From: Alphaproteobacteria bacterium
GTDB lineage: Bacteria > Pseudomonadota > Alphaproteobacteria > Rhizobiales > Hyphomicrobiaceae
Direction of reading: 5' to 3'
NCBI GenBank assembly: GCA_022600345.1
Contig: JAHZKP010000133.1
Coordinates: forward strand, 1-55,159
Length of the DNA stretch: 55,159 nucleotides
In this document: in pieces, positions 17,501 through 24,599 of the stretch
Layout: each line of letters starts with the position of its first letter
How positions within the stretch are numbered: the stretch's first letter is position 1
Notes under the pieces: generated by a model
The model's input: only the letters and a program-made list of their open reading frames with translations
Told to the model about the DNA's origin: nothing
Databases searched by the model: none
Program-made: the position numbers and the translations under genes

Positions 17501-17756
17501 GACGATCCAGGTTACGCGCAGGTTTCAGGCCGATGATCGCTTAAAGACATTTCGCGCCAGCTAAATCCCAAGTCTTCCCGAAAGTTTGAAGTCTGTTGGT
17601 AAGCGATGTCGTAAGGCTCGTATCAAGGCGGAGCGATTGCCCCCGGCAAGCGCACCTGCTACTCCTCCGCGCGACGGAGGAACCGCCCCCTAACCATTTC
17701 CTACTCACTATTCACAACTCACTACTCACTCACCCACTCACCCACAGGAGAAACAC
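17501..17756. other. Intergenic region with CACT-rich leader before fae-like gene
   Basis: This 256-base gap contains at about 17699-17745 a run of short imperfect direct repeats based on actcac/tcaccc, just upstream of a strong ribosome-binding site (AGGAG) for the Fae-like gene. The repeats are low in G on the coding strand, so the mRNA leader would be largely unstructured. No gene or operator is recognised. Confidence 0.35.
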
Positions 17757-18305
17757 ATGAGCGACCGCATCGTCCTTCGCGTTGGAGAAAGCCTCGTTGG
17801 CGGAGGCCCGCCTGGAACCGCTGCCGAACCCGAAGTCGCCATCGGCGAAATGGACGGCCCCTTCGGCACCGCATTCGCCAATCTCATGGGCGATCAGGTC
17901 AAGGGCCATAGCCGGGTGCTCGCCATCATGAACACCGATGTCATGGTGCGCCCGCCAACCATCTGCGTGTCGAAGGTGACGGTCGACAATGAGCGCTACA
18001 CGTCCATCCTTATGGGGACGGTGCAGTACGCAACCTCCATGGGTGTGCTCGATGCCGTGCGTTCCGGCGACATCCCCAAGGACAAGGCCAACGACCTGGG
18101 CATCATCGTATCGATCTGGCTCAACCCCTCGGTTGCCTCCGACGATAACCTTGATCACCAGATCTTGTTCGACATTCACCGCAAGGCGACCCACCAGGCA
18201 ATTGCCAAGGCAATGAACTTCGAACCCTCGATTGACTGGCTCTTGGAGAACCAGGACAAGATCGTTCACAAGTATTTCGAAAAGGGCCTCAAGGGCGAGA
18301 TCTGA
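17757..18305 (+). CDS. Formaldehyde-activating-enzyme homologue (Fae-like, atypical)
   Basis: The 182-residue protein belongs to the Fae family, whose canonical member condenses formaldehyde with tetrahydromethanopterin. Family regions are visible: VGESLVGGG at the start, AFANLM, the central VRPPTICVSKVTV, then GTVQYATSMGVLDAVRSGDIP and DLGIIVSIWLNP. In canonical Fae the catalytic His follows the opening as E-V-A-H-I-D; here the aligned segment is GTAAEPEVAIG, with Glu where His is expected. It therefore resembles the Fae2/Fae3 homologues rather than true Fae, and may bind formaldehyde or a pterin without the standard catalysis. No other H4MPT-pathway genes are nearby. A terminator follows, so it appears monocistronic. 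Confidence 0.82.
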   Translation: MSDRIVLRVGESLVGGGPPGTAAEPEVAIGEMDGPFGTAFANLMGDQVKGHSRVLAIMNTDVMVRPPTICVSKVTVDNERYTSILMGTVQYATSMGVLDAVRSGDIPKDKANDLGIIVSIWLNPSVASDDNLDHQILFDIHRKATHQAIAKAMNFEPSIDWLLENQDKIVHKYFEKGLKGEI

Positions 18306-18328
18306 TCGCAACGAAGCGTTCTTCAATC

Positions 18329-18370
18329 ATGGCGGTCGATCGAACCAACCGGTCGGCCGCCATAATATTT
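18329..18370 (+). terminator. Rho-independent terminator after fae-like gene
   Basis: An 11-bp stem with one G-U pair (18329-18339 with 18353-18363, atggcggtcga against tcggccgccat) is followed by aatattt. It lies 23 bases past the stop codon of the Fae-like gene. Confidence 0.6.
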
Positions 18371-18453
18371 GACGCCCATCAATGCATTTCTGCCACTTCC
18401 GCCGCATAAGTTTTGCAACAGTAAGTCAAACGAACACAACTGGAGTACCCGAA

Positions 18454-19161
18454 ATGCACCCCATGACGAAACTGGCACCACTTTGCGCCGGCCTGCTGGC
18501 ACTCGGCCTGGCAGGGTCGGCTGCGGCCGGGCATCGCGGCCACGACGGATACCACGGCGGCGGACACGGCAAGCATCACAAGTGCCACCACCGCGGCCAC
18601 AAGGGGCACGGCCGCCATCATGGCCACGGCCACCACAAGGGACACGGTCACGGCATGGGGAAAATGCGCGGGCGCCTGGACGGTCGACTTGCCTTCGTCA
18701 AGGCTGAGTTGAAAATCACCGACGAGCAGTCCGCAGCCTGGGATCAGTTCGAGAGTACATTCAAGTCGCTTCGCGATGCCAGAATGGCCCGCAAAGCCGA
18801 ACGTCGCGAAAAACGGAAGGGCAAGGACGGCGCGAGCAAAACGCTTCTCGAGCGCATGCAGCATCGTGAAGATCGCGTTAGCCGGCGGCTGGCCCATATC
18901 AAGATGAAGCGCGAGTCGCTGGCTGAGCTTTACGAAGTCTTGAGTGATGAGCAAAAGCAGACGGCCGAAGAGGTCATCCCGATGATGCTGCGAATCGGAA
19001 AGGGCGGTGGCAGACGCCATGCAATGAAACACCGTGGCCGCAAGGGTCGAGGCATGGGACCAGGCCGTGGCGGTCCGGAACCGGATAGAGGGCCAGGTCC
19101 TGGAGTGGAGCCCGATGGAGCCGAGGCAGAGACGGATCCTGAGAAAACAGACGGCAATTAA
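18454..19161 (+). CDS. His-rich periplasmic Spy/CpxP (LTXXQ)-like protein
   Basis: The 235-residue product has a signal peptide (MTKLAPLCAGLLALGLAGS, cleavage after AAAG), then a segment at about residues 25-65 made almost wholly of His, Gly and Lys (HGKHHKCHHRGHKGHGRHHG), which is a likely Zn/Ni/Cu-binding tail. The helical body carries two LTXXQ-type motifs (KITDEQSAAWDQF and LSDEQKQTAEE), the mark of Spy/CpxP periplasmic chaperones and metal-stress sensors such as CnrX. The C-terminus is Gly/Pro/acid-rich and low in complexity. ATG at 18454 has GGAG eight bases upstream; a longer in-frame start at 18382 would spoil the signal peptide. It probably buffers metal or misfolded proteins in the periplasm. 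Confidence 0.75.
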   Translation: MHPMTKLAPLCAGLLALGLAGSAAAGHRGHDGYHGGGHGKHHKCHHRGHKGHGRHHGHGHHKGHGHGMGKMRGRLDGRLAFVKAELKITDEQSAAWDQFESTFKSLRDARMARKAERREKRKGKDGASKTLLERMQHREDRVSRRLAHIKMKRESLAELYEVLSDEQKQTAEEVIPMMLRIGKGGGRRHAMKHRGRKGRGMGPGRGGPEPDRGPGPGVEPDGAEAETDPEKTDGN

Positions 19162-19185
19162 GTTCTTGCTCACCTGACAACTCGC

Positions 19186-19210
19186 GGCGGGTCTCATTGC
19201 GAGGCCCGCC
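19186..19210 (+). terminator. Terminator-like hairpin after LTXXQ gene
   Basis: A 10-bp stem with one G-U pair (19186-19195 with 19201-19210) closes a five-base loop 24 bases after the stop codon. There is no T tract, so it may be an mRNA-stabilising hairpin or a weak terminator. Confidence 0.4.
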
Positions 19211-19256
19211 ATCGCCGTTAAAGTGACCCGCAAAGAGGACAATGCGGGAGAATACT

Positions 19257-19811
19257 ATGTTGAAATTCATTCTGGGAGTGCTATTCGGCGCCGGCCTCGC
19301 CGTTGGCTACGTTAAATACAACGTTGAGCTGCCCGCGTTCCTGCAGCTCACCGACAAGCTGCGCGGTAGTCTCGTGACATCCGCCACCGAAACTGAACTC
19401 TACGATCTCAACGCCGATATCGCCACCCGCCGGCGGGCATTGGAAATCATGTTCGCCAACCGGCCCGATCATGCCGTCAAGGTCGACGCGGAATACGGCC
19501 ATCCATTTCTTGAAGCCCTCTACCGCAAAAAAGCCACCCGACAGGCGCGGGTGTTGCGCAGCCAATGGACGGCATTCGATGTCGCGTTAGGTAAACCACC
19601 CTTGCGTAAACGGCTGGCCGAAAGACACAGGACCACGGATACCTTGAAGCTCAAGCAGCGCATGCTTGTTGCCGCACTGAACAACAACTACCCGTTCCTG
19701 AAAAGCTGGCTTGCCAGCAAGGGCGAGGCTATCGGCGAAGCGGACCTTATGGCGACCCTGAAACGCGTTGGCGTGTTGCCGGTCGGAGCCCTGCCCAGGT
19801 CAGGCAGGTAA
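19257..19811 (+). CDS. Membrane-anchored protein of unknown function
   Basis: The 184-residue protein has an N-terminal hydrophobic anchor (MLKFILGVLFGAGLAVGYV) and a basic, mainly helical remainder (ADIATRRRALEIMFANRP, RKRLAERHRTTDTLKLKQRM). ATG at 19257 has GGGAG six bases upstream, better than the ATG at 19242. No family was recognised. It is convergent with the next minus-strand gene, with only 25 bases between stops. Confidence 0.6.
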   Translation: MLKFILGVLFGAGLAVGYVKYNVELPAFLQLTDKLRGSLVTSATETELYDLNADIATRRRALEIMFANRPDHAVKVDAEYGHPFLEALYRKKATRQARVLRSQWTAFDVALGKPPLRKRLAERHRTTDTLKLKQRMLVAALNNNYPFLKSWLASKGEAIGEADLMATLKRVGVLPVGALPRSGR

Positions 19812-19821
19812 CATCCTGTCC

Positions 19822-19834
19822 TAACCCTGAACCG
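19822..19834. repeat. CCTGAACCG 3'-end repeat, copy 1
   Basis: The 13-mer taaccctgaaccg lies between the stops of two convergent genes. Near-identical 13-mers occur at 45029-45041 and 48222-48234, each immediately at a stop codon or just past one. The shared core is TAR-Y-CCTGAACCG. Confidence 0.35.
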
Positions 19835-19836
19835 CT

Positions 19837-20220
19837 CTATTTCTTCAGCCCGCAAACCGCCCAGTGCAGGACGAGTTCGTCGCCGTCCTTGCTGACCCGC
19901 CAGGTGGCTGCCTCATGGAATTCCAGCGACTGACAGAACCGGTCGGCTAATTCATAAACGTTGTCGGCATCGCAGGTATCCTTGCGCGAGTCGCAGGTTG
20001 CCAGTTCCGAGCGGAAATACTCCGAACTGTTTGCCCGCACCTGACCGACACTGTCGAGATCTTCAAATGGCGTCTTGGGTTCGCCGAACGCCTTGAAGTA
20101 GATGTAGTCACCTAGTCGGCGATCGCTTGCGGCATCGAATGGAACCTGGGCAGCAGCTTGAGTAGCAAGGCCCGTCGCCACAATACCTGCTGCCAATAAC
20201 ATTCCACGTTGACTGGTCAT
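19837..20220 (-). CDS. Small secreted protein with four cysteines
   Basis: The 127-residue product has a signal peptide (MTSQRGMLLAAGIVATGLA...AAAQ). The mature part has cysteines in LATCDSRKDTC, ADRFCQSLEF and HWAVCGLKK, which could form two disulfides. It sits 50 bases downstream of the SoxW-like thioredoxin gene on the same strand, so it may be co-transcribed and a substrate or partner of that thioredoxin. Function unknown. Confidence 0.6.
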   Translation of the reverse strand: MTSQRGMLLAAGIVATGLATQAAAQVPFDAASDRRLGDYIYFKAFGEPKTPFEDLDSVGQVRANSSEYFRSELATCDSRKDTCDADNVYELADRFCQSLEFHEAATWRVSKDGDELVLHWAVCGLKK

Positions 20221-20270
20221 GTCGTTTGCTCCCCTCTCGATCCAAGTTCATTCCGAACACCGCCAGGCGG

Positions 20271-20924
20271 TCACCGGACCGCCTGTTTTTCGGCCATCGC
20301 CCTGCGTTCATCGTAGCGCATGATGTGGAAGCGTTGGAAATTGCGATCCTTTTCATAAAGCTTGTGACGCACCCACACGAACAGGTCGTAGAACGTGCCT
20401 GCCCCGACGCCAAGGCTCATGCGCGTCACCTCCAGCGGCTGTCCCCACTTGGCTTCAACGCCCGCGATGTCGTCCTTCATGAATACGACCGTCGGTGTGA
20501 ACATCACGCCCCACCGTTCCGCCAGCTTCTTCTCCGACAACACCTTGCCGTCGAAGTCTGTCACCTCCCTGTCGCCCCACATGTTGAGCTGCACGACGGC
20601 GAAATTTTCCCTCACATAATTATTGATGTAGCGCTTGGCCAGTACGTCGGTGTGCATCTTGACGCAATAGCTGCAACCGCGCTGTTCGAAGACGACTGCA
20701 AAGCGCTTGCCATCAGCTTTCGCGGCTTCGAAATCTTCCCGAAGATCGAGGAACGATTCCAGGAACCACGACTGATGATAAATCCCATCGTCGCCCTTTT
20801 TAGGAACCACCAGAGGTTTGGAGGCCCCCATCGCCGGAGGAAGGTCCTGTGCGCCATTCGCCGGAATCGAAAAGCCCAGCGACATCGCCAGTACGCTCAT
20901 TGCGATAAACCGAAAATCGAGCAT
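20271..20924 (-). CDS. SoxW-like periplasmic thioredoxin
   Basis: The 217-residue protein has a signal peptide (MLDFRFIAMSVLAMSLGFS...ANG) and a thioredoxin fold with the active site GCSYCVKM in AVVFEQRGCSYCVKMH and the cis-Pro loop MFTPTVVFM. Family members work with the Sox sulfur-oxidation system, where SoxW is reduced through SoxV, or as general periplasmic disulfide reductases. The ATG at 20924 has AAGGAG upstream; the longer in-frame extension to 21140 overlaps the TauE/SafE gene and is not protein-like. The neighbour upstream is a TauE/SafE permease, a frequent sulfur-compound partner. No soxXYZAB genes are in the window. Confidence 0.78.
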   Translation of the reverse strand: MLDFRFIAMSVLAMSLGFSIPANGAQDLPPAMGASKPLVVPKKGDDGIYHQSWFLESFLDLREDFEAAKADGKRFAVVFEQRGCSYCVKMHTDVLAKRYINNYVRENFAVVQLNMWGDREVTDFDGKVLSEKKLAERWGVMFTPTVVFMKDDIAGVEAKWGQPLEVTRMSLGVGAGTFYDLFVWVRHKLYEKDRNFQRFHIMRYDERRAMAEKQAVR

Positions 20925-21027
20925 GTTCGGCTCCTTAGGAAAACAACACCAATGCGGCTGCACAATACACCGCCTGAATGTCCTTCGCGAGTGCAGATTG
21001 CGTCTGGGCGCGGGCCACCCAGGTGGC

Positions 21028-21864
21028 CTAAACGACGCCCAGAAGACTGAGGAGGAACCGCATTGAAACAGCAGCCATGAACGCCGCAAACGCCAGTTCC
21101 AGCTTCCGCTTGGGCAGCCCATGCGCCAGTCGCACGCCAAACGGCGCAGCCAATATGCTCGACGGAATGATCAGCGCCGCTCCCAACACGTTGACGAAGC
21201 CCACCGACAACGGCGGTATCAGCGGATTCCCCCAGCCGGCAATCATGAAGCCGATCACACCGGGGATGGCCACAAGCGGCCCCAGTCCGGCGCTGGTCGC
21301 GACCGCCTGCAACAGTGGCTGATTGTAGAGCGTCATGAAGGCAACGATGAAGCTCGCACCAGCAATGCTCATCAGCACCGCCACGAAGCCGACCAGCAAA
21401 CCGTAGATCTCCACCACCGGCGGTTTGGGGATCGCTTCACCGATCCGCCAGTCGTCGCGGCCCAAGGCCAGCTTTAAGGCAAGCAGGTTGCCAAAGATCA
21501 CCCATATCCATTTCAGCCCGTCGCTGGAAACAATGCCGGCAAATACAGTTCCCAAAATCACACCGATGACCATGAACGGCGCCAGCCGCTTCAGGATGGC
21601 CATGTTCACGCCGCCCTTGGCGCGGTGCAGGAAGAACGCCCGGATCGAGGTCGGGACAATTGCCGCCAATGACGTGCCGACCGCCATATGCATCTGGATC
21701 GATGGATCGACTCCCAGCGCGCCGAACGTTTCAAACAGGACCGGCACCAGCACGCCGCCGCCGCCGATTCCAAGTAGCCCGGTCAGGAATCCTGCCGCCA
21801 TCCCGGCAAGCAACAGCCCCGCCGCCAGCATCAGCAATACTTCGACGCTCATTTCAGTTGGCAT
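21028..21864 (-). CDS. TauE/SafE (TSUP) family permease
   Basis: The 278-residue protein has about eight hydrophobic helices and the family's glycine-rich first motif FLTGLLGIGGGGVLVPVL, repeated in weaker form in the second half (VAVLMSIAGASFIVAFMTL). TSUP proteins export or import sulfite, sulfoacetate, thiosulfate or related anions. Its position about 100 bases upstream of the SoxW-like thioredoxin suggests a sulfur role comparable to SoxT (inference). Start may be the ATG at 21864 or that at 21852; neither has a strong ribosome-binding site. Confidence 0.82.
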   Translation of the reverse strand: MPTEMSVEVLLMLAAGLLLAGMAAGFLTGLLGIGGGGVLVPVLFETFGALGVDPSIQMHMAVGTSLAAIVPTSIRAFFLHRAKGGVNMAILKRLAPFMVIGVILGTVFAGIVSSDGLKWIWVIFGNLLALKLALGRDDWRIGEAIPKPPVVEIYGLLVGFVAVLMSIAGASFIVAFMTLYNQPLLQAVATSAGLGPLVAIPGVIGFMIAGWGNPLIPPLSVGFVNVLGAALIIPSSILAAPFGVRLAHGLPKRKLELAFAAFMAAVSMRFLLSLLGVV

Positions 21865-22110
21865 GACCGAGCCGTTGTTTGAAAGTTATCGAGCAGTTCG
21901 CCCGCGATGTGTGCACGACCATTTATAGGGGCTCTGCCTCCCTATGAAAGTGTGGTGGCAATTGTCGTGGGTCGTCGCGCCCGGAAGTCAACGGACTCAG
22001 ACTTTTCAGACCGGCACGATCCCGGCTCGCAGTCCCGCCCACCCGCGCAACTGGGTCGGGGACTGCAAAGTGTGGCGTGGGTCAGCTCGAGCAGCACCCG
22101 TTGAATTCAA

Positions 22111-23226
22111 TCACTCTGCCTCCCCGGCAAGTGCGGCAGCACTTGTCCGGGGTGTTCCCAGATCGCGTTGCACGGACCCAAATCCTTTATCACGCTGCCA
22201 CGTTTCGGCTTCTTCCGCCATCTCGATTGCCGCCAGCAGCACCTCGATTCCTGCCCCCTCACCGGTGGCATTCTCGCTGAAATGGCGGCGGAATTGCCGG
22301 GCCCCTTTCAGGCCGTGCATCACTCCCAGAGTGTGGCGCACGATATTGTTGAGCCGCCCACCGCGCGCCAGATGCGCTTGCGTATAGGCCACCAGCGCCT
22401 GCAAGGCCTGCGTCCTCGTCGGAACGGCTTCGCTCGAACCAAAAAAACGCCGGTCGACTTCGGCCAGAATATAGGGCGTCTGATAAGCAGCCCGCCCCAG
22501 CATCACGCCGTCGACATGCCGCAAATGCCGCTCAGCCTCATCCAACGATGCAATGCCGCCGTTGATGGAGATGATAAGATCCGGTCGCGAGTCTTTCAGC
22601 CGGTAGACACGTTCGTAGTCGAGCGGCGGCACCTCGCGGTTTTCCTTCGGCGACAGCCCCGACAACCACGCCTTGCGCGCGTGTACGATGAACAGCCCGC
22701 AGCCCGCTTCCCCAACCGTATCGATAAAGCGCTGGAAGTCGGCTTCGCTATCCTGATCGTCAATCCCGATCCGGCACTTGATCGTTACCGGAATATCGAC
22801 CGCCTCGCTCATCGCCAAAAAGCAGCGCGCGACGAGATCAGGTTCAGCCATCAGGCAGGCCCCGAACCGCCCCTCCTGCACGCGGTCCGACGGGCAGCCG
22901 ACGTTGAGGTTGATCTCATCGTAACCGCGCGCCTCTCCAATCGCGGCAGCCTCAGCCAACTTGGACGGGTCCGAGCCGCCAAGCTGCAGGGCAACGGGGT
23001 GCTCGGCGTCATTGAACCCGATCAGCCGCTCCCGCTCCCCGCGCAAAATCGCCTCCGCCGTCACCATCTCGGTGTAAAGCAGCGCTTTCGCCGATAGCTG
23101 ACGGTGAAAGAACCGGCAATGCCGATCCGTCCAATCCATCATCGGAGCGACAGAGAATCTATGTGGCGGTTGCTTCACGTTGAACCTTGGCAAATCGCAA
23201 TTGGCTGGGATCGCCTGTGTTCGCAC
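22111..23226 (-). CDS. dusA: tRNA-dihydrouridine synthase A
   Basis: The 371-residue flavoenzyme reduces uridines 20/20a in the tRNA D-loop. Marks are RFSVAPMMDWTDRHCRFFHR (FMN-binding entrance), the catalytic cysteine in INLNVGCPSDRVQ, CLMAEPDLVARC, IKCRIGIDD, FIVHARKAWLSGLSPKENR and SINGGIASLDEA, all standard for DusA. The start is an apparent GTG at 23226, giving an N-terminal extension similar in length to E. coli DusA; no better start precedes RFSVAPM. It is a single gene; it lies about 100 bases downstream of the TIR operon and on the same strand. Confidence 0.92.
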   Translation of the reverse strand: MRTQAIPANCDLPRFNVKQPPHRFSVAPMMDWTDRHCRFFHRQLSAKALLYTEMVTAEAILRGERERLIGFNDAEHPVALQLGGSDPSKLAEAAAIGEARGYDEINLNVGCPSDRVQEGRFGACLMAEPDLVARCFLAMSEAVDIPVTIKCRIGIDDQDSEADFQRFIDTVGEAGCGLFIVHARKAWLSGLSPKENREVPPLDYERVYRLKDSRPDLIISINGGIASLDEAERHLRHVDGVMLGRAAYQTPYILAEVDRRFFGSSEAVPTRTQALQALVAYTQAHLARGGRLNNIVRHTLGVMHGLKGARQFRRHFSENATGEGAGIEVLLAAIEMAEEAETWQRDKGFGSVQRDLGTPRTSAAALAGEAE

Positions 23227-23325
23227 GTCTAGGCAGCGCTACGCAAGTTGACTGGCCGCAAATTGCACGTTGCACCCGACACGCCTGCATTGATTTTTCA
23301 ATCCCGGGGCGTCGGATTTGCCTGG

Positions 23326-24351
23326 TCACGTCAAGATTGACTGAGCAAGGTCATTGGCAATCGCTGCAAAGCGCCGATCGACTTCGGCAGGGTTGTCTGC
23401 AAGTTCAGCCAATAACAGTTGTCTTGCGGGAAGTCCGAGCGGTGTCGCAACCCGATCATCAGCCAGGGCAGACACATCGATTGAGATCGGATCACCGTTG
23501 GGCCCAGGAATGACGAAGTGGCCTGGATTGGTCATGTGTGTCACTTGGACAGTCCGAAGCTCGAGACCCTGGGCAACCGACCGCCAGAGCAGAAAAGGCA
23601 ACTCAAAGTCAACGCAATAATTGCTCGTCAGGTAGTCGGGAGACAAGAAAACCACAGCCGCCCTCGCGCGGCACATTGTGTCGACAATCCGGGTATCGAT
23701 GCTCTCGCCCGGACGAAGTCCGTTGCGATAGGACCACAATCGCCCAGCAAGCCCGGTGTTCGGGTCATGCCGGTTTCTGAGCGCACTTTGCATGTGCTGT
23801 TCGAAGCGGCCAGCCCACCTCTGGTCCGGGTTGGAAAAGCTGACCATAACCAAAGGCTCGCTCGACAATAGATTGCGCCGGTCGCCGGCATTCGCCCAAT
23901 CGATCCATTGCTGCAGGGCACCGGGCTCGCTAGGACGGAGTTGGGATTGAGGCGGCCGCTGGGCCCCCTCCAATGATCCCGTGGTCTGAATTGGGGACAC
24001 GATTCGTTTTTTGGATGCTGCTGTTAGAAATACGCTCTCCAACTGATTTACCTCACCCTGTGCAAGCCACATGATGTCATCAATCGTTATTGACAAAGTG
24101 TCCCGCCACGGCCCTGCGTAGCCAATTTCAAAAGTTATTTGTTCACCGCATTTCAGAATAATGTCCCGGTGGACCAACCTTCCCTTCAGCAACACCTCGT
24201 CGCGCGTTGAGATTCTGAAGCAGAGATTGGAAATCGAACCGGCGTTGACGCCGTTTTGTTGTGCGGGATTGGACACAACAAGGTCAAAGCGCCCAGGTTT
24301 TTCAGCAACGGGTGTAAGATCGAAAGACGGAGTCGAGTGCACTATAGTCAC
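23326..24351 (-). CDS. TIR-domain protein, effector candidate of a four-gene operon
   Basis: The 341-residue protein has a beta-rich N-terminal domain (about residues 1-100: FDLTPVAEKPGRFDLVVSN, LCFRISTRDEVLLKGRLV, ITFEIGYAG), a linker, and a C-terminal TIR domain from about residue 165. There PLVMVSFSNPDQRWAGRFEQ opens the fold, GLRPGESIDTRIVDTM is the box-2 region, AAVVFLSPDYLTSNYCVDFE holds the putative catalytic glutamate (about E250), and the last helix is ADNPAEVDRRFAAIANDLA. Start: GTG at 24351 with AAGAGG six bases upstream, 17 bases after the stop of the 70-residue gene; an ATG at 24393 would overlap that gene. By analogy with NAD-cleaving bacterial TIRs it could be a defence or signalling effector. 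The N-terminal domain is not recognised. Confidence 0.8.
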   Translation of the reverse strand: MTIVHSTPSFDLTPVAEKPGRFDLVVSNPAQQNGVNAGSISNLCFRISTRDEVLLKGRLVHRDIILKCGEQITFEIGYAGPWRDTLSITIDDIMWLAQGEVNQLESVFLTAASKKRIVSPIQTTGSLEGAQRPPQSQLRPSEPGALQQWIDWANAGDRRNLLSSEPLVMVSFSNPDQRWAGRFEQHMQSALRNRHDPNTGLAGRLWSYRNGLRPGESIDTRIVDTMCRARAAVVFLSPDYLTSNYCVDFELPFLLWRSVAQGLELRTVQVTHMTNPGHFVIPGPNGDPISIDVSALADDRVATPLGLPARQLLLAELADNPAEVDRRFAAIANDLAQSILT

Positions 24352-24368
24352 CGGGAACCTCTTGCAGG

Positions 24369-24581
24369 CTATTCTTGAACCTCGGCAATCCATACAGAGA
24401 CAGTCGTTTGTCCCGGCCGGTGCAACGACTGCTTGACGGCAATTTCATAGGGGAACGCCTTACGCAACTCGTCGTCATCGACACCAGACTTGGCCCTTAG
24501 GATTGGCCGGCCGGTAAGTGGGCAGACCAATAGATCTGCTTTGTTTGCATCGAATGGAAGAGACTTGATCGCGTCTGACAT
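24369..24581 (-). CDS. 70-residue orphan in the TIR operon
   Basis: This very small protein (MSDAIKSLPFDANKADLLVC...) sits between the TIR gene (17 bases downstream) and the 630-residue membrane gene (18 bases upstream) on the same strand. The sequence is compact and protein-like: KADLLVCPLTGRPILRAKSG followed by DDDELRKAFPYEIAVKQSL and a strand VSVWIAEVQE. It has no signal peptide or membrane segment and no recognised family. An AAAGGTG precedes the ATG. Its tight spacing suggests a functional partner, for example a regulator or adaptor of the TIR protein (inference). Confidence 0.62.
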   Translation of the reverse strand: MSDAIKSLPFDANKADLLVCPLTGRPILRAKSGVDDDELRKAFPYEIAVKQSLHRPGQTTVSVWIAEVQE

Positions 24582-24599
24582 CTATTTTCACCTTTGCTC

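Noticed and set aside
17699-17745. CACT-type short direct repeats upstream of the Fae-like gene, considered as a CRISPR or iteron array
   Set aside because: Units are only 5-7 bases, irregular and without spacers; more likely a low-complexity mRNA leader.
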